NCBI GenBank assembly: GCA_963762825.1
Contig: CAVXLZ010000001.1
Location: 372,001-436,000 of the forward strand
Direction: 5' to 3'
DNA: 64,000 nucleotides
Source: Miltoncostaea sp963762825
GTDB lineage: Bacteria > Actinomycetota > Thermoleophilia > Miltoncostaeales > Miltoncostaeaceae
Shown here: positions 8,715-19,305 of the stretch, piece by piece
Position numbering within the stretch: the first letter of the stretch is position 1
Layout of the letters: each line of letters begins with the position of its first letter
Translations under genes and position numbers: made by a program
The notes under the pieces: model-generated
The model's input: only the letters and a program-made list of their open reading frames with translations
What the model was told of the DNA's origin: nothing
The model's database searches: none

Positions 8715-8742
8715 TTGCCCCGGCTTTCGGCGCCTCTATATA
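8715..8742 (+). promoter_or_regulatory. Promoter of the ATP synthase operon
   Basis: TTGCCC (8715-8720), 16-base spacer, TATATA (8737-8742). This is the best -35/-10 pair in the gap and the only AT-rich spot there. It leaves a leader of about 110 bases before the first gene. Confidence 0.55.
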
Positions 8743-8858
8743 CTCCCGCCGCTTCGCCGAACTCGTGCTGCGCCCGAGTCGGCTTGACGCGCCCACGCCC
8801 TCACCGGAGAACCAGCAATCCCAGCAACGTGCAATGACCGGCGCCCGGAAGATGATCG

Positions 8859-9278
8859 ATGACGGTCGCGGCAGTCGCTCCCGCCTCTGACACCCCCCGT
8901 CCTCTCGTCGCGATCGCGTCGGGCATCGGCCTCATCGTCGCGGTGTTGACCCTCCCGCTCGTGCTCGTGCTCGGGGGGCCGCTCAACGGCTGGGTACTGG
9001 GAGTCGCGCTGTGGTCTGCCAACTGGGGTCTGCAGATCTTCACCGCCAAGTTGGCCATGGGCGTCGCGCCGACCGCGGCTGTCGGGATGTCCGGGATCTC
9101 GTTCATCTCGCGGGCCTGGCTGGTGGCCGGGTTCCTCTTCGTGGTCGCCCTCAAGTACGACGAGACCATCGGCCTCGTCGCCGCCGGCGTGTTCCTCGCG
9201 GCCTTCACCTGCGACCTCCTCGGTCGCACGATCCTCTTCGCGCTGCGCCAGAAGCTGAAGGAGGACTCCCCCCGGTGA
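8859..9278 (+). CDS. AtpI-like membrane protein at head of ATP synthase operon
   Basis: 139 residues with about four hydrophobic segments and a short basic C-terminus (LRQKLKEDSPR). The position directly before atpB, with a 4-base overlap (GTGA), and the size match the small AtpI/Atp1-type proteins that assist c-ring assembly or cation supply in F-type ATP synthases. Sequence similarity within that group is weak, so the call rests mainly on context and topology. TWin weak points are the lack of a family-defining motif and several possible starts; the ATG at 8859 follows no obvious ribosome-binding site. Confidence 0.6.
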   Translation: MTVAAVAPASDTPRPLVAIASGIGLIVAVLTLPLVLVLGGPLNGWVLGVALWSANWGLQIFTAKLAMGVAPTAAVGMSGISFISRAWLVAGFLFVVALKYDETIGLVAAGVFLAAFTCDLLGRTILFALRQKLKEDSPR

Positions 9279-10156
9279 GCCTCAGCCGACCCTGGCGGGC
9301 CGCCGCCTCCGCGGCCTTCGGCGCCCTGCTCCTCATGCCCGCGATCGCCGCGGCCGCCGAGGAGGGGGAGAAGTTCGATCCCTCGCTCGAGTTCTCGACC
9401 AATCCCTATGTCGAGATCAAGCTCGGCGGGCTCGACATGTCGATCAACAAGGCCGTCATCTACCTGTTCCTCGCCAGCGCGATCTGCATCTCGCTCGGCC
9501 TGGTGGTCCGGGGCGGGCTGAAGATGCGACCCACCCGCGCGCAGAACGTGGTGGAGCTCGCCTACGAGTTCGCCGAGAAGCAGATCGCCCGCCCGACCCT
9601 GTCCGAGAAGGTCTTCTCCCGGTACTTCCCGTACCTCGCGACGCTCTTCCTGTTCATCCTGGTGAGCAACCTGATCAGCTTCATCCCGCTCCCTGTGTCC
9701 CACGAGGGCGGAACGTTCGGAAGCCTGCCGGACTTCGGTCTGTACGCGGCGACGGCGAACATCAACGTCACCCTCGCGCTGACCCTCGTCACCTTCGTGG
9801 TCTACAACTACGAGGGGGTTCGCGCGCACGGGCCGCTCGGGTACGTCAAGACCCTCATCCCGGACGCCCCGGGGGCCATCAAGCCCTTCATCTTCGCGCT
9901 GGAGCTGCTGTCGCAGCTGCTGCGGCTGGTCAGCCTGTCGGTGCGGCTCTTCGCGAACCTCCTCGCCGGCCACCTGCTCATCATCATGTGCGCAGGGTTC
10001 GTGGTCCTGCTCGGCAACTACGCAGGTCTGATAGCCATCCCTGTCGGCGTGTTCTTCTACGTCTTCGAGTGGGTGCTGATCGCCGGCCTGCAGGCGTTCA
10101 TCTTCGCGATGCTCAGCGGCATCTACATCGGGTTCGCGGTCGAAGCGCCCCACTAG
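9275..10156 (+). CDS. atpB: ATP synthase F0 subunit a
   Basis: 293 residues. Subunit a forms the proton half-channels beside the c-ring. After a hydrophobic N-terminal segment that resembles a cleavable signal (ends IAAAAEE), the protein has five to six membrane helices. The essential Arg helix is visible as LLSQLLRLVSLSVRLFANLL, with the conserved Arg in SVRLFAN, and GLQAFIFAMLSGIYIG is the last helix. The GTG start at 9275 overlaps the upstream stop by four bases. About 40 bases separate it from atpE. Confidence 0.95.
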   Translation: MSLSRPWRAAASAAFGALLLMPAIAAAAEEGEKFDPSLEFSTNPYVEIKLGGLDMSINKAVIYLFLASAICISLGLVVRGGLKMRPTRAQNVVELAYEFAEKQIARPTLSEKVFSRYFPYLATLFLFILVSNLISFIPLPVSHEGGTFGSLPDFGLYAATANINVTLALTLVTFVVYNYEGVRAHGPLGYVKTLIPDAPGAIKPFIFALELLSQLLRLVSLSVRLFANLLAGHLLIIMCAGFVVLLGNYAGLIAIPVGVFFYVFEWVLIAGLQAFIFAMLSGIYIGFAVEAPH

Positions 10157-10195
10157 GGCGTGCGGCCGTTCACAAACAGATAGGAGAGGGGATTC

Positions 10196-10444
10196 GTGGC
10201 ACTCACTGACCAAGGACTCGTCGACGCCGCCAAGGCGATCGAGCTGGGGCTGGCCACCGGCCTCGGGGCCATCGGCCCGGGCGCCGGCGTGGGCTACCTG
10301 ATGGGGAAGACGGTCGAGGCGGTCGCCCGCCAGCCCGAGCTGCGCGGCGAGATCATGTCGCTCATGTTCCTGGGCCTGGCCCTCACGGAGGCCATCGTCT
10401 TCTACGCCCTCCTGATGGGCTTCGTGGCCTTCTTCCTGGTCTAG
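10196..10444 (+). CDS. atpE: ATP synthase F0 subunit c
   Basis: 82 residues, two membrane helices joined by the polar loop ARQPEL (RQP at 45-47). The proton-binding carboxylate is Glu65 in LALTEAIVFYALL. Positions that give Na+ coupling in known sodium c-rings (Gln in helix 1, Ser after the Glu) are Val32 and Ala66 here, so proton coupling is expected. The first helix has the Gly-rich packing pattern GLATGLGAIGPGAGVG. The GTG start follows a good ribosome-binding site, AGGAGAGG. Confidence 0.95.
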   Translation: MALTDQGLVDAAKAIELGLATGLGAIGPGAGVGYLMGKTVEAVARQPELRGEIMSLMFLGLALTEAIVFYALLMGFVAFFLV

Positions 10445-10448
10445 GACG

Positions 10449-11024
10449 ATGTCGATCGGCGCCAATCTGACGGATCTCACCGCCATCAAGGCGGCGAGCA
10501 GCCCCCTCCTGGAAGCCAGCCCGGGTCTCATGATCTGGACCCTGGTGATGTTCGGCACAACCCTCTTCATCATGAAGAGGTACGTGTTCGGGCCGGTCGG
10601 GGCCGCGATCGAGAAGCGGCGGACGGAGATCTCCGAGAGCATCGAGGAGGCGGAGCGCAGCCGCGACGAGGCCACCGCCCTGCTGGAGGACTACAAGAGG
10701 CGGCTCGGGGAGGCGCGCAAGGAGGCCGACGCGCTGCGCGAGCAGGGTCGCAAGGACGGCGAGCGGCAGGGGGCGGACCTCGTCACCCAGGCCCAGGGCC
10801 AGAGGGACCGCGTGCTGGCCGACGCCGAGGTGCAGATCGACGCCCAGACCCGCGCGGCCGCGAGCGGCCTCCGCGACGACGTGGTCTCGCTCGCCCTCAT
10901 GGCGGCCGAGAAGGTCTCGCGCCGAACCCTCAGCGACGCGGATCATCGCAAGCTGATCGAGGATGCCATCGAGGAGGCCGACCTGTCGGCGGTGGCGTCC
11001 GACGGAAGCTCCGCGGGCGAGTGA
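10449..11024 (+). CDS. atpF: ATP synthase F0 subunit b
   Basis: 191 residues. An N-terminal membrane helix (about residues 28-48, LMIWTLVMFGTTLFIMKRY) is followed by a long charged coiled coil rich in Arg, Glu and Ala, and a short C-terminal part that meets subunit delta (AAEKVSRRTLSDADHRKLIE). It forms the peripheral stalk. Only 4 bases separate it from atpE, and its stop overlaps the atpH start (GTGA). Confidence 0.93.
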   Translation: MSIGANLTDLTAIKAASSPLLEASPGLMIWTLVMFGTTLFIMKRYVFGPVGAAIEKRRTEISESIEEAERSRDEATALLEDYKRRLGEARKEADALREQGRKDGERQGADLVTQAQGQRDRVLADAEVQIDAQTRAAASGLRDDVVSLALMAAEKVSRRTLSDADHRKLIEDAIEEADLSAVASDGSSAGE

Positions 11025-11575
11025 GCGCCGCCACCACCTACGCGGAGGCGCTCTACCGGGCGGCGAGCGATGCGGGCGCCATCGACGCGGTGTCGACCGA
11101 CGTCGCGGGCTTCGCGGAGGCCGTCGAGGGCTCCGGGGAGCTCCGCGCGGTACTCGGCGATCCCGAGATCGCGACGCAGGCGAAGAAGGGCGCCGTCGGA
11201 AGCCTCTCGCAGGGCGCTCATCCGCTCGTGGCGAACTTCCTCCAGGTGCTGCTGGACCGCGGTCGCATCCACGAGTTCGGCGACATCGCCCGGGCGTTCC
11301 AGGAGCGCGTGGCCCGAGCGCAGGACCGGCTCGAGGTGGAGGCGGTGACCGCGGTGCCGCTCCCCGACGATCTGCGCGCCCGCATCACCGCGCGCATCGA
11401 GGAGAAGACCGGCAGCGCCGTGACCCTCAGCGAATCGGTGGACCCGGACATCGTGGGGGGGCTCGTCCTGCGCGTCGGCGCCTCCGTCGTGGACGGCTCC
11501 GTCCGCCACCGGATCGAGGAGCTCCGCGCCGCGCTCGCGCACGCCCCCCTCGACGCGGCCACCGCCGCATCCTGA
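11021..11575 (+). CDS. atpH: ATP synthase F1 subunit delta
   Basis: 184 residues. The N-terminal helical bundle starts with TYAEALYRAA, the usual opening of OSCP/delta proteins, and the C-terminal part holds DPDIVGGLVLRVGASVVDGSVRHRIEEL, which matches the conserved C-terminal motif (GG..l..g..viDgSv...L..l). It joins the peripheral stalk to the top of F1. The GTG start overlaps the atpF stop; a 43-base gap leads to atpA. Confidence 0.93.
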   Translation: MSAATTYAEALYRAASDAGAIDAVSTDVAGFAEAVEGSGELRAVLGDPEIATQAKKGAVGSLSQGAHPLVANFLQVLLDRGRIHEFGDIARAFQERVARAQDRLEVEAVTAVPLPDDLRARITARIEEKTGSAVTLSESVDPDIVGGLVLRVGASVVDGSVRHRIEELRAALAHAPLDAATAAS

Positions 11576-11618
11576 CCCGCACCATCCGACCTGAGCAGAG
11601 AAAGGTGACCACCCCCAG

Positions 11619-13190
<1,572 letters not shown>

Positions 13191-13202
13191 CGCGAGGAAC
13201 CC

Positions 13203-14105
13203 TTGGCGACCACCCGCGACATCAAGCGGCGGATCGAATCCGTCCGCAACACGCGCAAGATCACCCGGGCCATGGAGCTGGTGGCGTCGGCGAAGATGCG
13301 GCGCGCCCAGGAGAACATCGAGGCGCTCCGCCCCTACGCGACGGCCATGCGGCGGCTGATGGCCCAGGCGGCTCGCCAGAGCGGCGGCGCCAAGGGCCTT
13401 GCGCTTCTCGAGGAGCGTCCGGTCGAGGGCACCGCCGTCGTGGTGGCGATCACGGGCGACCGCGGGCTGGCGGGCGCGTTCAACGTCAACATCGTGCGCA
13501 CTGCCTTCGCCGTTGCGGACGAGCTCCGCGCGGAGGGTTTCGCGAACGTCGAGTTCACGACGGTCGGCAAGAAGGGCGCCGGCACGATCTCATTCCGGGG
13601 GATGACGATCGACCGCTCCTTCCAGGGCTTCTCGGTCGAGCCGACCTACGCCGACTCCGAGCAGGTCACCGAGCACCTGGTCGGCCGCTTCACCGACAAG
13701 GACGTCAATCGCGTCGTGATCGTCTACAACGCCTTCAAGTCGGTCCTCGAGCAGGCCGTGAGCACCGAGCAGCTGCTCCCGGTCGAGCGCGTCGTGATCC
13801 TCGACGAGGACAGCGACGGCGAGGAGGACGCACCCGAGGTGGGCCGCGGCCTCGCGCTCTTCGAGCCGGACCCGGAGGAGTTCCTGAAGAAGCTGCTCCC
13901 CACGTTCCTCGACACCACCATCTACCGCGCGCTCCTGGAGAGCGCGGCCGCGGAGCTCGCGGCCCGCCGCACCGCGATGCGCAACGCCACGGACAACGCC
14001 GGCGCGCTGATCGACGACCTCACGCTCGCCATGAACCGCGCTCGCCAGGCGGCCATCACCCAGGAGATCCTGGAAGTGGTCGCGGGCGCCGACGCCCTCC
14101 AGTAA
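13203..14105 (+). CDS. atpG: ATP synthase F1 subunit gamma
   Basis: 300 residues from a TTG start 12 bases after the atpA stop. The central rotor shaft: both long helices are clear, with DIKRRIESVRNTRKITRAMELVA at the N-terminus and TAMRNATDNAGALIDDLTLAMNRARQAAITQEI at the C-terminus. GDRGLAGAFNVNI is the conserved globular-domain motif. An acidic insert (LDEDSDGEEDAPEV) lies in the middle of the globular domain. The TTG is chosen because the next in-frame starts would remove part of the conserved N-terminal helix. Confidence 0.95.
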   Translation: MATTRDIKRRIESVRNTRKITRAMELVASAKMRRAQENIEALRPYATAMRRLMAQAARQSGGAKGLALLEERPVEGTAVVVAITGDRGLAGAFNVNIVRTAFAVADELRAEGFANVEFTTVGKKGAGTISFRGMTIDRSFQGFSVEPTYADSEQVTEHLVGRFTDKDVNRVVIVYNAFKSVLEQAVSTEQLLPVERVVILDEDSDGEEDAPEVGRGLALFEPDPEEFLKKLLPTFLDTTIYRALLESAAAELAARRTAMRNATDNAGALIDDLTLAMNRARQAAITQEILEVVAGADALQ

Positions 14106-14132
14106 CGCCCGTCCCGAGGAGAGATCTCAAGA

Positions 14133-15549
<1,417 letters not shown>

Positions 15550-15553
<4 letters not shown>

Positions 15554-15978
15554 GCACCGGCATCGGAACCGAGCGGCGGCGCCTCGGCGTTCGCCTGCTC
15601 ACGCCGGAGGGCGCCGTCTTCGACGACCTCGCCTACATGGTCATCGCCCCGAGCGTGGAGGGCGAGGTGGGCATCCTGCCGCGCCACACCCCGTTCATCG
15701 CCTTCCTGAAGATGGGTGAGACGCGCCTCAAGCTGCTCGACGACAGCGAGGTGGTCTTCGCCACCTCCGAGGGGTACCTCTCGGTCGAGGAGGATCGCGT
15801 CCTGGTGCTGGTGGAACAGGCCGAGCGTGCGGACGAGATCGATCTCGACCGGGCTCGCGCCGCCCTGGAGCGCGCCGAGGCCGCCCTCGTCGAGGCCGGT
15901 GACGACGATGTGGCGCGGGTCGCGGCCGAGAGCGCTCGTCGTAGGGCCGAGAACCGCCTGAACGTGGCGGGCAGCTAG
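15550..15978 (+). CDS. atpC: ATP synthase F1 subunit epsilon
   Basis: 142 residues from the GTG that overlaps the atpD stop. The N-terminal beta barrel is clear: VRLLTPEGAVFDDLAYMVIAPSVEGEVGILPRHTP, the normal opening with the conserved GxxGILPxHTP motif. The C-terminal helical hairpin (DLDRARAALERAEAAL and ARRRAENRLNVAG) is present, so the autoinhibitory part of epsilon is kept. It ends the ATP synthase operon; no clear terminator follows before the MFS gene. Confidence 0.93.
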
Positions 15979-16073
15979 GCGGGCCGGCCGCCCGGGCCGG
16001 CGTGCGTGAGCGCGCCGCCGGGGCGGATCGAGATCCGAGGCCCTCGGCGGTTCACGCCCGCGATACTCCGTGG

Positions 16074-17298
16074 GTGCGTCTCGTCCCAACGGTCCTGCGC
16101 GTCCGCGCCTTCCGCCACGTCTGGCTCGGCAGCCTGGCCTCCAATGCCGGCTCCTGGCTCCAGATCGTGGCCAGCGGGTGGCTCATCCTGAAGGCCACCG
16201 ACAGCCCGGCGGCCGTCGGCGCACTGGCGCTGGTCACGCGCGCCCCGGCCATCGCGCTCTCGACGTACGCAGGGCGCCTCGCCGACCGCCACGACCGGCG
16301 CCTGGTGGGCATCTGGACCTTCCTGCTCCAGGCGGTCGCGGCCGCGACGCTCGCGCTGATCACGCTCATCGTACGGCGTCAGCGTCTGGGCGATCTACGC
16401 GCTCACGTTCGTCGTGGGCGTCGGCTTCGCCCTGGGCCTGCCCGCGATGCTGGCGCTGATCCCGTCGCTCGTTCCCCGCCCCCAGCTCTCCCAGGCGGTG
16501 AGCCTCAACGCCGCCGGGATCAACGTGGCCCGCCTGCTCGGGCCGGCAGTCGGCGGGCTCACGCTCGCCGTCTTCGGCGCCACGGTGTGCTTCGCCGTGA
16601 ACGCCGTCTCCTTTCTCGCCCTGGTCGCCGTCCTGATCGGACTCCCCGCCCGCCCCGCGGCCACAGGAGCAAGGGGAGCGAGGATGCGCGAAGCCTTCGG
16701 ATGGGCGATGCGCGATGCCGCTCTGCGACGCCTCCTCCTCGGCATGGCCCTGTTCACCGCCCTCGCCTCGCCCATCCAGGAGCTCGCCCCGGTGGTGGCC
16801 GATCGCCTCGATGCCGGTGCGGGAGGGCTCGGGCTGATGCTCGGGGCCATGGGCGGCGGGGCCCTCGTGGGCGCCTGGTTGCTCGAGCGCCTCGGCGAGG
16901 GCGGGATGCCCCGGCATCGTGCGCTGCCGATCGCCAGCCTGACCTTCTCGGGCGGCCTGCTCGTGGTGGCACTCACCCCGTGGTTCGCTCTCGGGCTCGC
17001 CGGGATGGCCTTTGCGGGCGTGTTCTGGATCTGGATGTTCGCTGCCACCAACACCGCCATCCAGATGCTCTCGCCGCCGCCGTTGCTCGGGCGGATGCTC
17101 GGGCTCTACCAGCTCGCGGTGATCGGGCCGATCGCCGTCGGGTCGACCCTCGCGGGCGCCGTCGCCGAGCATGTGGGCATCGAGGCCACCCTGGCGGGCT
17201 GCGCCGCCGCCCTGGCGGCCTGGGGGGCGTGGAGCCTGCGCTACCCCGTGATCGCGATCGACGCGCCGCGCGGCGCACCCGGGGCGGAGCTCAGCTGA
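16074..17298 (+). CDS. MFS transporter, one frameshift
   Basis: About 408 residues once a single extra base at about 16371 is removed (atcGtacggc, where atctacggc continues LITLIYGVSVWAIYALTF). The GTG start at 16074 gives RVRAFRHVWLGSLASNAGSWLQIVASGWLILKAT, the typical helix 1 of the MFS_3/enterobactin-exporter-like group, with GRLADRHDRRL as the helix 2-3 loop motif. About 12 membrane helices follow; ARLLGPAVGGLTLA is also typical. Probably an efflux pump; substrate unknown. Its 3' end overlaps the convergent hydrolase by eight bases. Confidence 0.82.
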
Positions 17299-18103
17299 CG
17301 AAGGAGGCCACGGCGTCGAGCATCCCGGCCGGGATCGCGCCGTCGCTCTCGAGGAAATGGCCCACTCCCTGCACGCGCAGAGTCCGCGTGGGCAACCCGA
17401 CGGCCTGGCGTGCGCCCGCCAGCCGCGCCATGTCGGCGATCGGCACGGTGCGGTCGCGGGTGCCGTGGACCAGCAGGGCGGGCTGCGGGGCGCGCACCGC
17501 GTCGCGGATCGGATCGCGGCCGAGGGTCGCCCGGGCGACGCCCGTGCCGACCAGGCGGTCGAGGAAGCGACCCGCTCCGCCGGAGACGCGGGGCAGCAGA
17601 CCGAGTGGACGACCGGGGGCCGAGAGCGTCACCACGCGGGTCGCCGGGGTCGTGCGGGCCGCCTGGAGCGCCAGGTCGCCTCCTTGGCTGTGGCCGATCA
17701 CCGCGATCCGGCGCGGGTCGACCCCGGGCAGCGCCGCCAGCGCCCGAACCCCCGCGGCGGCGTCCACCGCCAAGGGGCGCGCGTCGAGCCAGCTGAGAGC
17801 CGGGCCGTCCGAGTCCCCGATGCCCCGCTTGTCGTAGCGGAGCACCGCGACGCCGCGGCGCGTGAGGCCGAGAGCGATCCGGCGGTAGTCGCCGTCGCGG
17901 CGGTCTCCGAACGACCCATTGCGGTCGGAGGGGCCGAAGCCACCCACGAAGAGCGCCGCCGGGAACGGGCCCTCACCGGGCGGCACCGAGAGCGTCCCCG
18001 AGAGCGAGATGCCCTTGGCGGTGGCGATCGCGAAGGGCCGCTCCGCGGGGGCGGACCCGGCGGGCGCGACCAGCACCAGGGCGCTGAGGAGAGCGGCGAG
18101 CAC
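17291..18103 (-). CDS. Exported alpha/beta hydrolase
   Basis: 270 residues. Residues 1-20 look like a signal peptide (MLAALLSALVLVAPAGSAPA). The hydrolase fold is clear: LFVGGFGPSDRNG as oxyanion loop, RYDKRGIGDSDG, nucleophile Ser in GHSQGG, the acid in HGTRDRTVPI and the His in VQGVGHFLE. It resembles secreted esterases or dipeptidyl-peptidase-like hydrolases of the YbbA/DUF1749-type group; substrate not predictable. It overlaps the MFS gene end to end and is divergent from the M20 peptidase gene. Confidence 0.85.
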   Translation of the reverse strand: MLAALLSALVLVAPAGSAPAERPFAIATAKGISLSGTLSVPPGEGPFPAALFVGGFGPSDRNGSFGDRRDGDYRRIALGLTRRGVAVLRYDKRGIGDSDGPALSWLDARPLAVDAAAGVRALAALPGVDPRRIAVIGHSQGGDLALQAARTTPATRVVTLSAPGRPLGLLPRVSGGAGRFLDRLVGTGVARATLGRDPIRDAVRAPQPALLVHGTRDRTVPIADMARLAGARQAVGLPTRTLRVQGVGHFLESDGAIPAGMLDAVASFVS

Positions 18104-18182
18104 GACCTGACACGGTAGACCGCCGCGGGCGATCGGCGCCCCGCGCGGCGTACTCGTCTCCGCGGGCCCGCCGTGCCTCGGC

Positions 18183-18188
18183 TATCCT
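18183..18188 (+). promoter_or_regulatory. -10 box of the M20 peptidase operon, probably leaderless
   Basis: TATCCT ends 7 bases before the GTG at 18196, so the transcript would begin at or next to the start codon. It could drive the whole run to mtnA, where genes overlap by four bases; pgi/pmi has a second such box. Confidence 0.5.
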
Positions 18189-18195
18189 GGCCGGC

Positions 18196-19305
18196 GTGGA
18201 CGAGGTCCTGCTCTCCGAGCGGCTGATCGCCTACGACACCTCGCGCCGCTCAGGTCTGAGCCAGGCCACCGACTTCGTGGCGGGATGGCTGGAGGCCCGG
18301 GGGGCGTCCGTCGACCAGGTCGAGACCGGCGGTCGCCGGAGCCTGGTGGCGCGGGTCGGATCGGGCCCGCGTCGGCTCATCTTCCACGGGCACATCGACG
18401 TCGTGCCCGGACATCCGGAGCAATTCGCCCCCCGGATCGACGGCGGGCGCCTCGTCGGCCGCGGCGCGTACGACATGAAGGCGGCGCTCGCGGCGATGAT
18501 GCTCGCGGTGACCGACCTCTCCGAGGGCCTGCGCGGGGTGGAGGTCGAGCTGATCGTGGTGCCCGACGAGGAGCGCTCGGAGCCCGGTGAGAACTGCACC
18601 CAGATGATGGTCAACGACGGCCTGCGCGCCGACTTCGTCGTCTGCGGCGAGCCCACCGACATGCAGGTCGGCGTGCAGGCCAAGGGCGTGCTGATGCTGC
18701 GCATCGATGTCGCCGGAACCGCCGCGCATGGCGCTACGCCGTGGCTGGGCGAGAATGCCGTCCTGCGAGCGATCGACCTCTACCGCCGGATCTCCGGCCT
18801 CCCCTTCGCCTCCGAGTCGGCGCCGCTCTTCGCGCGCCCGTCGATCAACCTCGGGCGCATCCAGGGCGGAGACGCCGTCAACAAGGTGCCGGACCTCTGC
18901 CGCATGGACGTGGACGTGCGCTACCTGCCCGGCCAGTCGCCCGAGGTCGTGCTCGACCAGGTCCGCACCCTCGACCCGACGGCCCATATCGAGGTGATCC
19001 TGGAGCGGCCGCCCGCCGACGTGCCCCCGGACCACCTCCTGGTGCAGGCGCTCCTCGGCGCCGCGAGTCGCTACGAGCCCTCGGCCGCCTCGGTGGGACG
19101 CGACGGGGCCTCGGACGCCGTCGCGTTCATCGAGGTCGGCGTCCCCGCGGTGGAATTCGGTCCGCGAGGGGCAGGACACCACGGCCCGGAGGAGTACGTC
19201 GAGATCGAGAGCCTGCCGCTCTATCGTCGAGCGCTCGCGGAGTTCGCACGCCGCGTGGGCGCCCTTCCCGGTCCCGCTGCCATCCCTGAGGTCCCCGCAC
19301 CGTGA
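18196..19305 (+). CDS. M20 family metallopeptidase (ArgE/DapE type)
   Basis: 369 residues. Zinc ligands are visible in order: His in FHGHIDVVPG, the bridging Asp in GRGAYDMKAALAAM, catalytic Glu pair in VPDEERSEPGE, then GEPTDMQVG, and the last His in GAGHHGPEEYV. The dimerisation domain starts with AAHGATPWLGENAV. Family members remove acyl groups from amino acids or cleave small peptides; acetylornithine deacetylase or succinyl-diaminopimelate desuccinylase is possible. argJ elsewhere in the window recycles acetyl groups, which makes an ArgE role unnecessary. The stop overlaps the LCP gene start. Confidence 0.88.
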   Translation: MDEVLLSERLIAYDTSRRSGLSQATDFVAGWLEARGASVDQVETGGRRSLVARVGSGPRRLIFHGHIDVVPGHPEQFAPRIDGGRLVGRGAYDMKAALAAMMLAVTDLSEGLRGVEVELIVVPDEERSEPGENCTQMMVNDGLRADFVVCGEPTDMQVGVQAKGVLMLRIDVAGTAAHGATPWLGENAVLRAIDLYRRISGLPFASESAPLFARPSINLGRIQGGDAVNKVPDLCRMDVDVRYLPGQSPEVVLDQVRTLDPTAHIEVILERPPADVPPDHLLVQALLGAASRYEPSAASVGRDGASDAVAFIEVGVPAVEFGPRGAGHHGPEEYVEIESLPLYRRALAEFARRVGALPGPAAIPEVPAP

